From Sedimenticola sp. (lineage in GTDB: Bacteria; Pseudomonadota; Gammaproteobacteria; Chromatiales; Chromatiaceae), in assembly GCA_027038775.1 (NCBI GenBank), contig JALWGP010000327.1:1-7709 (forward strand): a stretch of DNA of 7,709 nucleotides, read 5' to 3'. Shown piece after piece: positions 1 to 6,624 of this stretch; the first letter of the stretch is position 1, and each line of letters starts with the position of its first letter. The position numbers and the translations under genes were made by a program. The notes under the pieces were generated by a model. That model made no database searches, was not told where the DNA came from, and worked only from the letters and a program-made list of their open reading frames with translations.

Positions 1-1572
1 GGCCTGACGGATGTCCATGGGACGGCGCACGGGGCCGGCGGCGTAGATGCCGGTGCGGCGGGTCTCGTAGGGGAAGCAGATGAAGTGGGAGTCGGTGAAG
101 CCCCACTTCAGCTGCGGCAGGTCGGTACCCTGGCGGTAGGTAAGGTTGAGGATCGACTCCACCGAGACGGAGGTCTCGTCGGCGGCCTCCTCGGCCTGGG
201 CTTCGAGCTCGGCCTCGCGCTCCTCGTCGCTCAGCCCCTCCAGGGACTCGGTGGCGGCGTAGGGATCGGGGCCGGAGTTGGGCACCATGCCCACGTCCAG
301 CACCACCAGGTCGGCGTGGATCTCGGCGTCCTCGTCGAGGATCTTGTCGTGCATCTTCACCGTCAGGGTGTCGCCGGGAACCACCTCCTTCACGTCACCC
401 TTGGTGAAGATGACGCCGTTCTTCTGGCCGGAGCGGTAGAAGTCCTCGCCCGGGGCGCCAGGGGTGCGCAGGTTGTTGTAGACGATGGTGGTGTCGCAGT
501 CGCCGTTGTGGTGCTTGAAGTAGAGCGCCTGCTTGATGGAGACCAGGTCGCCCACGCCGGAGTCGTAGGGCAGCTCGCCCTCCTTGTCGGAGTTCTGGCC
601 CACGTCCTGGACGAAGACCACTGCCTTGACCTCCTTGCCGTCGGAGGGGCGCTTGATGGGGCCCTCGCCGGCGGCGTTGGCCAGCTCCTCCAGCTCCAGC
701 TGGGTGATGACGTCGGGCGAGTCGCTGTAGTGCAGCTCGCCCAGCACGCTGGGATCCCAGGGGGTGAAGCCGGTGGCCTGGATGATGGAACCGATGTTCT
801 CGGTGACGGTCTCGCCGGATTCCTTGGAGATGTCCACGCTGAAGCGGCCAGGCGCTCCGGAGGTCTTGGTGATGGTGCTGTTGAGGTGGATCGTGATGCG
901 GTCGCTGGCCTCCACCTGCTGGATCAGCTCCAGCACGCCGGTCTCCTCGGGCATGGGCAGGTTGGCGTCGGGGGAGTTGGGCGTGCCGATGGGCGCCGCC
1001 TTGAAGGGCACGCGCTTGTGCAGCTTGGCCACGTGGCCGCCCAGGGCGCCGGTCTTCTCCACCAGGTGCACGTTGTAGCCGGCGGCAGCCGCTTCCAGCG
1101 CCGCGGTCATGCCGGTGACACCGCCGCCCACCACCAGGATGGTGGGGTTGCGCTCCTGCTGGCCGGAGGGCTGGGGCGGATTCATCTGCTTGATCTCGCC
1201 GCAGGCCATGCGGAGGTAGTCCTCGGCCATCTCCTGGGTGGTCTCGCGCGCCTCGTCGGTGTCGGGACGGGCCCAGATCACCCCTTCACGCAGGTTGGCG
1301 CGGGTGAGGGCCACCTTGGAGTCGGGGAAGGAGAAGGCGTCCACCTTGGCGCGGCGGGAGCAGGCGGCGACGACGATGTGGGTGACGCCATCGTTGTCGA
1401 TGTCGTCCTGGATCATCTTCACGCCTTCCTTGCTGCACAGCATCTCGTGCTGCTTAACCACGTTCATGCGGCCTTCCCGGGTGGCCACGTTCTCCAGCGA
1501 GGCGGCATCCAGACGATCGCCGATGCCGCAGCCGGTGCAAATATACGCTGCAAATTTCTTTTCGTCTGACAT
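1..1572 (-). CDS. qmoB: QmoB, HdrA-like flavoprotein/iron-sulfur subunit of the Qmo complex (3' end missing)
   Basis: QmoB is a cytoplasmic subunit of the quinone-interacting membrane-bound oxidoreductase, which exchanges electrons between APS reductase and quinone. The 524 codons present read through to the window edge without a stop. The family is about 750 residues, so the C-terminal ferredoxin and MvhD-like parts should lie beyond the left edge. The N-terminus carries the HdrA-type cysteine set, C12-x2-C15 (in YICTGCGIGD), C46 and C71 (in AACSRR). A Rossmann FAD motif, GGGVTGMTAAL, starts near residue 149, followed by VEKTGALGGH. A second flavin-site motif, YAAGPVRRPMD, is at about 510-520. 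The ATG at 1572 is preceded by GGAGGG and lies 4 bases after the qmoA stop, so the two are clearly cotranscribed. Around residues 319-345 the cysteine-rich HdrA segment present in QmoA is replaced by a cysteine-free one. Identity is confident; direction of electron flow is inferred. Confidence 0.93.
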   Translation of the reverse strand, partial: MSDEKKFAAYICTGCGIGDRLDAASLENVATREGRMNVVKQHEMLCSKEGVKMIQDDIDNDGVTHIVVAACSRRAKVDAFSFPDSKVALTRANLREGVIWARPDTDEARETTQEMAEDYLRMACGEIKQMNPPQPSGQQERNPTILVVGGGVTGMTAALEAAAAGYNVHLVEKTGALGGHVAKLHKRVPFKAAPIGTPNSPDANLPMPEETGVLELIQQVEASDRITIHLNSTITKTSGAPGRFSVDISKESGETVTENIGSIIQATGFTPWDPSVLGELHYSDSPDVITQLELEELANAAGEGPIKRPSDGKEVKAVVFVQDVGQNSDKEGELPYDSGVGDLVSIKQALYFKHHNGDCDTTIVYNNLRTPGAPGEDFYRSGQKNGVIFTKGDVKEVVPGDTLTVKMHDKILDEDAEIHADLVVLDVGMVPNSGPDPYAATESLEGLSDEEREAELEAQAEEAADETSVSVESILNLTYRQGTDLPQLKWGFTDSHFICFPYETRRTGIYAAGPVRRPMDIRQA

Positions 1573-1576
1573 CTGC

Positions 1577-2863
1577 TCAGCCCTCCGCTCCTGCTACGCG
1601 ATTGATCACCTGAATGGCCTTGAGCGCGGCGCCGGTGGCGCTCTGCACCGCCCGGTTCACGTCCAGTGCGTCGGCCGCGCAACCGGCGGGGAAGACGCCG
1701 CCATTCTTCTCCGAGGGCTCGATGAAGCCCTCGCGGTTGAGCTCCACCTCCACGGGGAACTCGTCGATGCCCACGGAGGGCTGCATGCCGACGGCCAGCA
1801 CCACCAGGTCGTGCTCGTTGGCGTAACGGTGGTAGCCCTCGGTGTCCACGCCGTTGAGGACGGGGTTGCCGTTCTCCTTGTTGAGGGTGATGGAGGCCAC
1901 CTTGGACTTGATGAACTTCACGTTGTCCATGGCCTTCACGTTGGCGTAGAAGTCCTCGAAGCGGTCGATGGCGCGGATGTCGATGTAGTAGATGCTCACC
2001 TGGGCATCGTCACCGTAGGCGTCCACGACGTAGTGGGTCTGCTTGAGGGAGGCCATGCAGCAGATGCGGGAGCAGTGCCACAGGTGGTTGCGGTCGCGGG
2101 AGCCGGCGCACTGGATGAAGGCGACGTTCTTCGCCTCCTTGCCGTCGGAGGGACGCACGATCCTGCCGCCGGTGGGACCCTTGGGGTCGGCCATGCGCTC
2201 GAATTCCACGCTGGTGATGACGTTCTCGAAGCGGTCGTAGCCGTAGGGCTGGATCTTCGCCGCGTCGTAGGGCTGCCAGCCGGTGGCCCAGACCACCGCG
2301 CCCACGGGGAAGTTGATCTCCTGCTCCTGCATGTCGAGGTCGATGGCGTCGTACTTGCAGGCATCTTTCGCCTTCTGGGCGTCATCGGTGCCGATAATGC
2401 GGGGATCCAGCACGTACTTCATGGGGTGTGCCATGACGTGGGGCAGGTAGGCGCCCTTGCGCTTGCTCAGGCCGTAGTTGTGCTCGTCGTCGAACTCGGC
2501 CTCCACCGCCTTGGCGCACTCGCCGCAGGCGGTGCAGTTGTCGTTCACGTAGGTGGGCGTGATCTTTACCGTGGCGGTGTAGTTGCCGGGCTCGCCCTCC
2601 AGGCCGGTGACCTCGGCGCTGGTGAGGATGGTGAGGTTGGGGTTCATCTTGGCCCGGCGCTGGTTGATCTCCAGACCGCAGGTGGGGTGGCACAGCTTGG
2701 GGAAGTACTTGTAGAGCTGGCTGGTGCGGCCCCCCAGGTAGGGGCGTTTCTCGACCAGTACGACCTGTGCCCCGGCTTCAGCGGCTTCGAGCGCGGCGGT
2801 CATGCCGCTGATGCCGCCACCGACCACCAGGATGGTCTGGTTTGTGGCTACTACCTCCGTCAT
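1577..2863 (-). CDS. qmoA: QmoA, HdrA-like FAD/iron-sulfur subunit of the Qmo complex
   Basis: A complete 428-residue protein, close to the usual QmoA length of about 410-430. It is a soluble flavoprotein related to the HdrA subunit of heterodisulfide reductase and acts with QmoB and membrane-bound QmoC. Visible features in order are the dinucleotide motif VVGGGISGMTAAL (G15-G20), VEKRPYLGGR (37-46), C58-x3-C62 in KLCHPTCGLE, C110-x2-C113-x2-C116 with C169 further on as a likely iron-sulfur ligand set, the HdrA signature QCAGSRD (251-257) then HCSRICCMASLKQ (263-275), and a C-terminal flavin site PAGCAADALDVNRAVQSA. The start at 2863 was chosen because GGAGGT sits 6 bases upstream and the FAD motif begins at the usual distance. 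The frame is open upstream to an ATG at 2953, but that extra peptide is arginine-rich and unlike the family. It heads the qmo operon in this window, with no aprAB directly upstream. Confidence 0.95.
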   Translation of the reverse strand: MTEVVATNQTILVVGGGISGMTAALEAAEAGAQVVLVEKRPYLGGRTSQLYKYFPKLCHPTCGLEINQRRAKMNPNLTILTSAEVTGLEGEPGNYTATVKITPTYVNDNCTACGECAKAVEAEFDDEHNYGLSKRKGAYLPHVMAHPMKYVLDPRIIGTDDAQKAKDACKYDAIDLDMQEQEINFPVGAVVWATGWQPYDAAKIQPYGYDRFENVITSVEFERMADPKGPTGGRIVRPSDGKEAKNVAFIQCAGSRDRNHLWHCSRICCMASLKQTHYVVDAYGDDAQVSIYYIDIRAIDRFEDFYANVKAMDNVKFIKSKVASITLNKENGNPVLNGVDTEGYHRYANEHDLVVLAVGMQPSVGIDEFPVEVELNREGFIEPSEKNGGVFPAGCAADALDVNRAVQSATGAALKAIQVINRVAGAEG

Positions 2864-2869
2864 GGAATT

Positions 2870-2875
2870 ACCTCC
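2870..2875 (-). promoter_or_regulatory. Ribosome binding site of qmoA
   Basis: On the minus strand GGAGGT lies 6 bases before the ATG at 2863. This near-perfect Shine-Dalgarno sequence decides the start against the longer in-frame alternative at 2953. Confidence 0.85.
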
Positions 2876-2892
2876 GTTGCGGATTGCGGTTT

Positions 2893-2994
2893 CTAGGGTT
2901 TGGTCTCCCGGCAGTTGGGGAACCGGCATTCTCCGTCGGGCGCAGGCCCGCATTCAAGCTGGCTAAGATACTCCCCTTCGCAATTCCGTTCCAT
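2893..2994 (-). CDS. Possible small cysteine-rich protein, 33 residues (doubtful)
   Basis: An ATG-to-TAG frame in the qmoA leader encodes 33 residues, with cysteines at 5, 15, 23 and 28. The C-terminal half reads GPAPDGECRFPNCRETKP. Four cysteines in such a short acidic peptide could suit a metal-binding or redox-sensing peptide, or a leader peptide upstream of an iron-sulfur operon. Against it, there is no Shine-Dalgarno sequence before the ATG, a TGA lies in frame seven codons upstream so no alternative start is available, and I recognise no family. It ends 29 bases before the qmoA start. Treat it as a candidate only. Confidence 0.22.
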   Translation of the reverse strand: MERNCEGEYLSQLECGPAPDGECRFPNCRETKP

Positions 2995-3145
2995 GCCAAA
3001 ACAATCGAATTTTCAAATATGCTAATAGATGCGCCGTATGTGGCGGGGGTATTTCCCTGCATGGGGCCAGTTATACGCGGGTGGCAAAGGGGTTAACATG
3101 CAGAAAAAGTCGGGTTGGACGGCGGTGGATTCTTTTGCAGGGGGT

Positions 3146-3250
3146 GGCCTCTGCCGGGGCCCTGGCAGGACCGCTACGAGCACGTCCCTGTGTGCTCGGC
3201 CTCGGCCATCCCTGGCCTCGGACGTCCTGCCAGGGACCCCGGCAGAGGCC
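3146..3250. repeat. Long near-perfect inverted repeat forming a branched hairpin
   Basis: The left arm at 3146-3171 pairs with the right arm at 3224-3250 over 26 base pairs. The only flaw is one unpaired A at 3236. The 52-nt interior can form two further hairpins: CGAGCAC (3177-3183) with GTGCTCG (3192-3198), and GGCC (3204-3207) with GGCC (3214-3217). An 8-base direct repeat GGCCTCGG occurs at 3198-3205 and 3214-3221. No T-run follows either arm on either strand, so it is not an ordinary intrinsic terminator. It sits in the presumed leader of the downstream ATPase gene, ending about 107 bases before its start. Possible identities are a dispersed palindromic repeat of the REP/MITE kind, a structured regulatory RNA, or a DNA cruciform site. 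Sequence alone does not separate these. Confidence 0.85.
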
Positions 3251-3341
3251 TGCCAGCCTCCGGGACATCACTTTGATCGAGTCTGCGCCGGGTTGAACCA
3301 CTCCGCAGGCCCCTCCGGCAAACCGGATTCATCCAATACTG

Positions 3342-3347
3342 AAGGAG
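3342..3347 (+). promoter_or_regulatory. Ribosome binding site supporting a GTG start
   Basis: AAGGAG lies 10 bases before the GTG at 3358. Together with family-typical protein length it supports this non-ATG start; no in-frame ATG is available before the conserved region. Confidence 0.7.
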
Positions 3348-3357
3348 CAAGAACCCA

Positions 3358-4176
3358 GTGAACCAGCACGCCCGGGTGCTCACCCCGGAAGAGTACATCT
3401 TCGACCAGGAGCCCTACTACGAGCCGGTGGGCGAGGAGATCGCTGTCTTCGAGGCGGCCTGGCGGAACGGCCTGCCGGTGCTGCTGAAGGGGCCCACCGG
3501 CTGCGGCAAGACCCGTTTCATGGAGCACATGGCGTGGCGGCTCCGGCTGCCGCTGATCACCGTCTCCTGCCACGATGACCTCACCGCCTCGGACCTGGTG
3601 GGGCGTTTTCTGGTGAAGGGGGGCGAGACGGTGTGGGTGGATGGGCCCCTGGCGCGGGCGGTGCGCAACGGCGCCATCTGCTACCTGGACGAGGTGGTGG
3701 AGGCGCGCAAGGACACCACGGTGGTGATCCACCCCCTGGCCGACGACCGCCGGGTGCTGCCCATGGAGAAGGTGGGCGAGCTGCTGGAGGCGCCGCCGCA
3801 GTTCTGCCTGGCCATGTCCTACAACCCCGGCTACCAGTCGGTGCTCAAGGACCTGAAGCAGTCCACCCGCCAGCGTTTCGTGGCGCTGGAGTTCGACTAT
3901 CCCGACGCCGCCCTGGAGCAGAAGATCATAGAAAAGGAGGCGGGCGTCGATTCCGCCACCGCGCGCCAGCTGGTGAAGTTCGCCCAGATGACCCGAAACC
4001 TCAAGGGACAGGGGCTGGACGAGGGGGCGTCCACCCGGCTGCTGGTCCATGCCGCCCAGCTCATGGCGGCGGGCATCCCGCCGGTCACCGCTTGCAACAG
4101 CGCCATCGCCCAGGCGCTCACTGACGATCCCGACATGCTGGCTGCGGTGAACGAGCTCAGCGCTTCTTTGTTCTGA
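3358..4176 (+). CDS. CbbQ/NirQ/NorQ-family MoxR-type AAA+ ATPase
   Basis: A complete 272-residue cytoplasmic ATPase of the MoxR group. CbbQ activates RuBisCO together with the VWA protein CbbO, and NorQ/NirQ act with NorD on nitric oxide reductase. These relatives remodel or insert metal into a target enzyme using ATP. Seen here are Walker A GPTGCGKT (45-52), the family segment [19 protein letters not shown] (71-89), Walker B ICYLDE (107-112), [15 protein letters not shown] (118-132), sensor-1 SYNPGYQS with N156, and the arginine-finger segment KQSTRQRF (167-174). Length fits the family (about 265-275). The wording of the 80-135 region looks somewhat closer to NorQ than CbbQ, judged from memory only, so no symbol is given. 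No VWA partner (norD/cbbO) follows; the next gene is convergent. Its target cannot be read from this window. Confidence 0.9.
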   Translation: MNQHARVLTPEEYIFDQEPYYEPVGEEIAVFEAAWRNGLPVLLKGPTGCGKTRFMEHMAWRLRLPLITVSCHDDLTASDLVGRFLVKGGETVWVDGPLARAVRNGAICYLDEVVEARKDTTVVIHPLADDRRVLPMEKVGELLEAPPQFCLAMSYNPGYQSVLKDLKQSTRQRFVALEFDYPDAALEQKIIEKEAGVDSATARQLVKFAQMTRNLKGQGLDEGASTRLLVHAAQLMAAGIPPVTACNSAIAQALTDDPDMLAAVNELSASLF

Positions 4177-4338
4177 CGCCAAAGCCTCGGGCTCGTGGGG
4201 TCCTGCTCGTCTTCGGCGGGAAAGGGCCCGGAGTGAGAGGGCATGAGCTGCATAGCTTCCCCTCCGGTCCTCCGCCGCAAACGCGAAATTATCGAGCGTA
4301 TTCCCGCCAGCCCGATTCGCCGGGCAACCGTCCAGCGG

Positions 4339-4365
4339 AAAAATGGGGCCGCGCGAAGCGGCCCC
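4339..4365 (-). terminator. Intrinsic terminator of the MACPF-like gene
   Basis: Read on the minus strand, an 8-bp GC stem GGGGCCGC/GCGGCCCC with a 5-base loop is followed by ATTTTT. It begins 5 bases after the TAA at 4371. The tail-to-tail spacer between 4177 and 4338 shows no gene and no comparable terminator for the plus-strand ATPase. Confidence 0.88.
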
Positions 4366-4370
4366 GGTCC

Positions 4371-6518
4371 TTACTGCGGGCGAATCATGGGCCGCAGCGG
4401 GATCGTCTTGTGCTGCGACTGTGGCTTCTGCTCCTTCTTCCCGCTTCCGGGCTGGACGTTGCCTTTCAGGTTGAGTCGTTGCTGGATGATCCTGAGCTGG
4501 GAGGCGGGCAGCTTGATGCGCGGTGCACCGAGGAGATGTACCACCTGCTTGTGGCGCCTGTTGGAACTGGCCACGGCGGAACGCTTGGAGGGCGGCACCA
4601 GGGATTTGAATGTCCGGTACTGGCCACGCAAGCGCGCCAGGTTCAGCGGGCGCTTACCCGAGAAGTTGAGCAAGACCTTGGGCACTTCCGGATCGGGCGG
4701 CATCCGCCAACGGTCTGCCTCCCGGTCCTGGGTGCTGACCAGGCGCAGCGGGATGTTGCGCGCTTTCAGCTTCTGGCATTTCATGTTGTTGTCCTTGCCG
4801 CCCCGGTCCACCTCGCACTGGATGCTTTCGAGGTAGCCCTGGCCGTTTCCGAAGAACTGGAAGCCCCGTGGATCCTTGCCGGTGATGCCATCGATGTAGC
4901 CCTGGACGACCCGCCGGTTGAGGCCGAACTGAACGAAATGGCTGGAAGAAGGCGGTGACTGGATGTTCTTGGTGACGAAACCGGGGCCCTGCCAAGTGCA
5001 GTAGGTCAGCTTTTCGCCCAGCATGCCGTCGCCATCCAGGTTGAATATCGGTGCGGACACTGCCATCGCCCAGCCGGACTCGCCTTTGTTGGTGCGCACC
5101 TCGATCGGCATGTTGCGCCACTGGCGGCGTTTCCATTCCAGCTTGGCGATGCTCAGGTAGGCCTTGAGCTCTCGTTGGTCGGGGGCGATATGCAGCTTGG
5201 CCACCACCCTTCCGGGGCTTCCGCCCTCCTCGGAGTCGCCTCGCACCGGAGAGCCGAAATTGGCCTTCGCGAGCTCATCATTCAATACCTTGGTGGGGTT
5301 CACGAAGCGCGTCTTGTAGCAGTCGCTGAGATAGATGTCCGGCATGATGGCAGCGCGCTGCTCGGCCAAAAAACGATTGTTGGCATAGAAATCACCCAAG
5401 CCTTTGCAGCTGTTCTTGAAATCCTTGTCGCAGCCGAGGGCGGCCTTGAGCAGCAGGTTGTATTCCCGACGCCAGGCGTCGCGCTGACGCTGGATGTAGG
5501 AAACCCGCTGGTTTCTCTTCTGTTTCGTGGTCCCCATGGCAAACATTTTCCGTGTGCTCGGGTCGAGAATCATGTTTGCGTCGTCGATGACGGCGCGGAG
5601 TTCCCACAATCCGGCAACCATCATGCCGATGTAGTCATCCTTGGTTGGCTCATGCAGGGGGTTTTCCCAGGGGTAGTCCGCCACCACCTTGTAAGGCTGT
5701 ACGTAAAGCTTGGTGATGACCGGCTCGCCGCTGGTGTTGAGGAACTTCTTGTAATAGTCGTTCAGTTCCGATGCCTTGGTCGGCGGGGTCAGCGAGGAGC
5801 CGGTGCTGTACACATGCAGCTCCACATTGTTACTGCCAAAGGACTGCTCCATTTTCTCGCCGTAGTCGATGTTGGCATTGGCCTCGTAACCTGCCCCCTT
5901 GGCCCCGATTCCCGTCTCGGTGAGGAATTTCGAGGTGCTTTCCAGGTCCTGGCGGGTGATGGTGGCGGTCCCGATGAACTCGCGCCCTTTCTGGATGCCC
6001 ACGACCAGCGCGTCGCCGCAGCGCTGTTTGAACTCGGCTTTTCCCGCCGGGTTGGTCAGGAGGTTCGCGATGCCGGGCTTGAAGTGAATGCTGTTTACGT
6101 CCAGAAAACGGGGCGGCTGGTAATAATAGGAAGAGGCCAGCAAGGCCAGGCTGTAGGTGCTGCTCTTGGTCTTGCCCACCACGCTGGTCTTGTTGTTGGC
6201 CGAATAGGTGCCGCCTCCGGCCAGGATTTTTAACGAGGCCTTGATTGACAGGTTGGACTCGGCTGCCACTTCGGAGGTGTTCTCCACCAACCGGTAGGTT
6301 TCACCTTGGGGGGGTGTGTCGGTTGCGGTGGCGATGGTGTTGCTGGCGTCATACTCCACGCAAGGGGCGGAAAATTGCTGAGTCTGCAAGTTGTACCCCC
6401 AGCCGTAGTACACCCCCGGCATCGGATCCACTGCAAGCGTGGTTACGGGCATATCGGCCTGGGCCAGGCTGGTGGTGATGGCCGCTGCCAGGGCGGTCAG
6501 CTTTGGAACAGGTTTCAT
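4371..6518 (-). CDS. Exported protein with MACPF/perforin-like features
   Basis: A 715-residue exported protein that I cannot name with certainty. It opens with a Sec signal peptide (MKPVPKLTALAAAITTSLAQA, probable cleavage after A21). Residues about 30-283 have the layout of a MACPF pore-forming domain: a small/polar-rich segment at 81-130 (candidate TMH1), FKQRCGDALVVGIQKGREFIG at 163-183 in the place of the canonical Y-G-T-H motif and the glycine after it, a second glycine- and serine-rich segment at 184-240 (candidate TMH2), then PVITKLYVQPYKVV. After this come a charged helical part (about 290-400), a part containing a D-x-D-G-like loop NLDGDG (493-498), and a very basic tail (630-715). 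The mature protein has eight cysteines (53, 167, 363, 371, 400, 507, 568, 581), an even number that suits disulfides outside the cytoplasm. Export is well supported. The MACPF assignment is inference; membrane insertion is not shown. Confidence 0.55.
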   Translation of the reverse strand: MKPVPKLTALAAAITTSLAQADMPVTTLAVDPMPGVYYGWGYNLQTQQFSAPCVEYDASNTIATATDTPPQGETYRLVENTSEVAAESNLSIKASLKILAGGGTYSANNKTSVVGKTKSSTYSLALLASSYYYQPPRFLDVNSIHFKPGIANLLTNPAGKAEFKQRCGDALVVGIQKGREFIGTATITRQDLESTSKFLTETGIGAKGAGYEANANIDYGEKMEQSFGSNNVELHVYSTGSSLTPPTKASELNDYYKKFLNTSGEPVITKLYVQPYKVVADYPWENPLHEPTKDDYIGMMVAGLWELRAVIDDANMILDPSTRKMFAMGTTKQKRNQRVSYIQRQRDAWRREYNLLLKAALGCDKDFKNSCKGLGDFYANNRFLAEQRAAIMPDIYLSDCYKTRFVNPTKVLNDELAKANFGSPVRGDSEEGGSPGRVVAKLHIAPDQRELKAYLSIAKLEWKRRQWRNMPIEVRTNKGESGWAMAVSAPIFNLDGDGMLGEKLTYCTWQGPGFVTKNIQSPPSSSHFVQFGLNRRVVQGYIDGITGKDPRGFQFFGNGQGYLESIQCEVDRGGKDNNMKCQKLKARNIPLRLVSTQDREADRWRMPPDPEVPKVLLNFSGKRPLNLARLRGQYRTFKSLVPPSKRSAVASSNRRHKQVVHLLGAPRIKLPASQLRIIQQRLNLKGNVQPGSGKKEQKPQSQHKTIPLRPMIRPQ

Positions 6519-6526
6519 CATGATTA

Positions 6527-6531
6527 CCTCT
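6527..6531 (-). promoter_or_regulatory. Ribosome binding site of the MACPF-like gene
   Basis: AGAGG on the minus strand lies 8 bases before the ATG at 6518 and 5 bases before an adjacent in-frame ATG at 6521. The 6518 start has the better spacing and gives a standard MKP signal peptide; using 6521 adds only one methionine. A still longer frame reaching 6602 would bury the signal peptide and was not used. Confidence 0.65.
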
Positions 6532-6539
6532 ACTGCTGG

Positions 6540-6573
6540 CGTGGAAATGCGCTTGGGCCGCTGGGTTTCCACG
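6540..6573. promoter_or_regulatory. Inverted repeat in the leader of the MACPF-like gene
   Basis: A perfect 8-bp inverted repeat, CGTGGAAA (6540-6547) and TTTCCACG (6566-6573), is separated by 18 bases and lies just upstream of the ribosome binding site. It could be an operator or an RNA hairpin. No T-run follows, so it is not a standard terminator. The role is not known. Confidence 0.45.
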
Positions 6574-6624
6574 ATGTGGGGTGATACGGCTGCTTCATGC
6601 AAACCAAGTGATCTTGATGCCGGT

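Larger units (their letters stand above)
2864..3357. other. Divergent intergenic region between qmoA and the MoxR-type ATPase
   Basis: This 494-bp stretch separates two genes that face away from each other, so it should hold both promoters. A relatively AT-rich part at about 2996-3030 is the most promoter-like zone. No pair of boxes with acceptable spacing stood out for either gene, so none is called. The region also contains a small hairpin at 2937-2950 (CGGGC-GCAG-GCCCG), a possible 33-codon cysteine-rich ORF at 2893-2994, and a large hairpin element at 3146-3250, each described separately. The rest shows no recognisable gene. Confidence 0.6.

Noticed and set aside
85..1569. 494-codon open frame on the plus strand
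   Set aside because: Antisense to qmoB. It has a repetitive Val/Leu/Gly/His composition typical of the mirror frame of a GC-rich gene, and no recognisable domain.
1238..2896. 552-codon open frame on the plus strand
   Set aside because: Antisense to qmoA and the start of qmoB, with the same low-complexity mirror-frame composition. The opposite strand encodes clear Qmo motifs.
2864..2953. N-terminal extension of qmoA by 30 residues to an ATG at 2953
   Set aside because: The extension is arginine-rich, lacks a ribosome binding site and is not expected before the FAD motif; the ATG at 2863 has GGAGGT at ideal spacing.
3146..3250. Palindrome as an integron attC site or an intrinsic terminator
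   Set aside because: It has no T-run on either side. The almost perfect long stem lacks the mismatched spacer layout of attC sites, and there is no integrase or cassette context.
3098..3361. 87-codon frame starting MQKKSGW, with an AGGGG before its ATG and its stop overlapping the GTG start of the ATPase
   Set aside because: Most of its length is the translation of the palindrome at 3146-3250 and the flanking leader, with no protein-like pattern. The overlap is suggestive of coupling but not enough to call a gene.
3268..4182. 304-codon open frame on the minus strand
   Set aside because: Antisense to the MoxR-type ATPase, which has all its catalytic motifs on the plus strand.
5175..6233. 352-codon open frame on the plus strand
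   Set aside because: Antisense to the MACPF-like gene, which has a signal peptide, ribosome binding site and terminator on the minus strand.
6519..6602. Longer start for the MACPF-like protein at 6602
   Set aside because: It would place 28 polar residues before a good signal peptide and has no ribosome binding site; the region includes the inverted repeat at 6540-6573.
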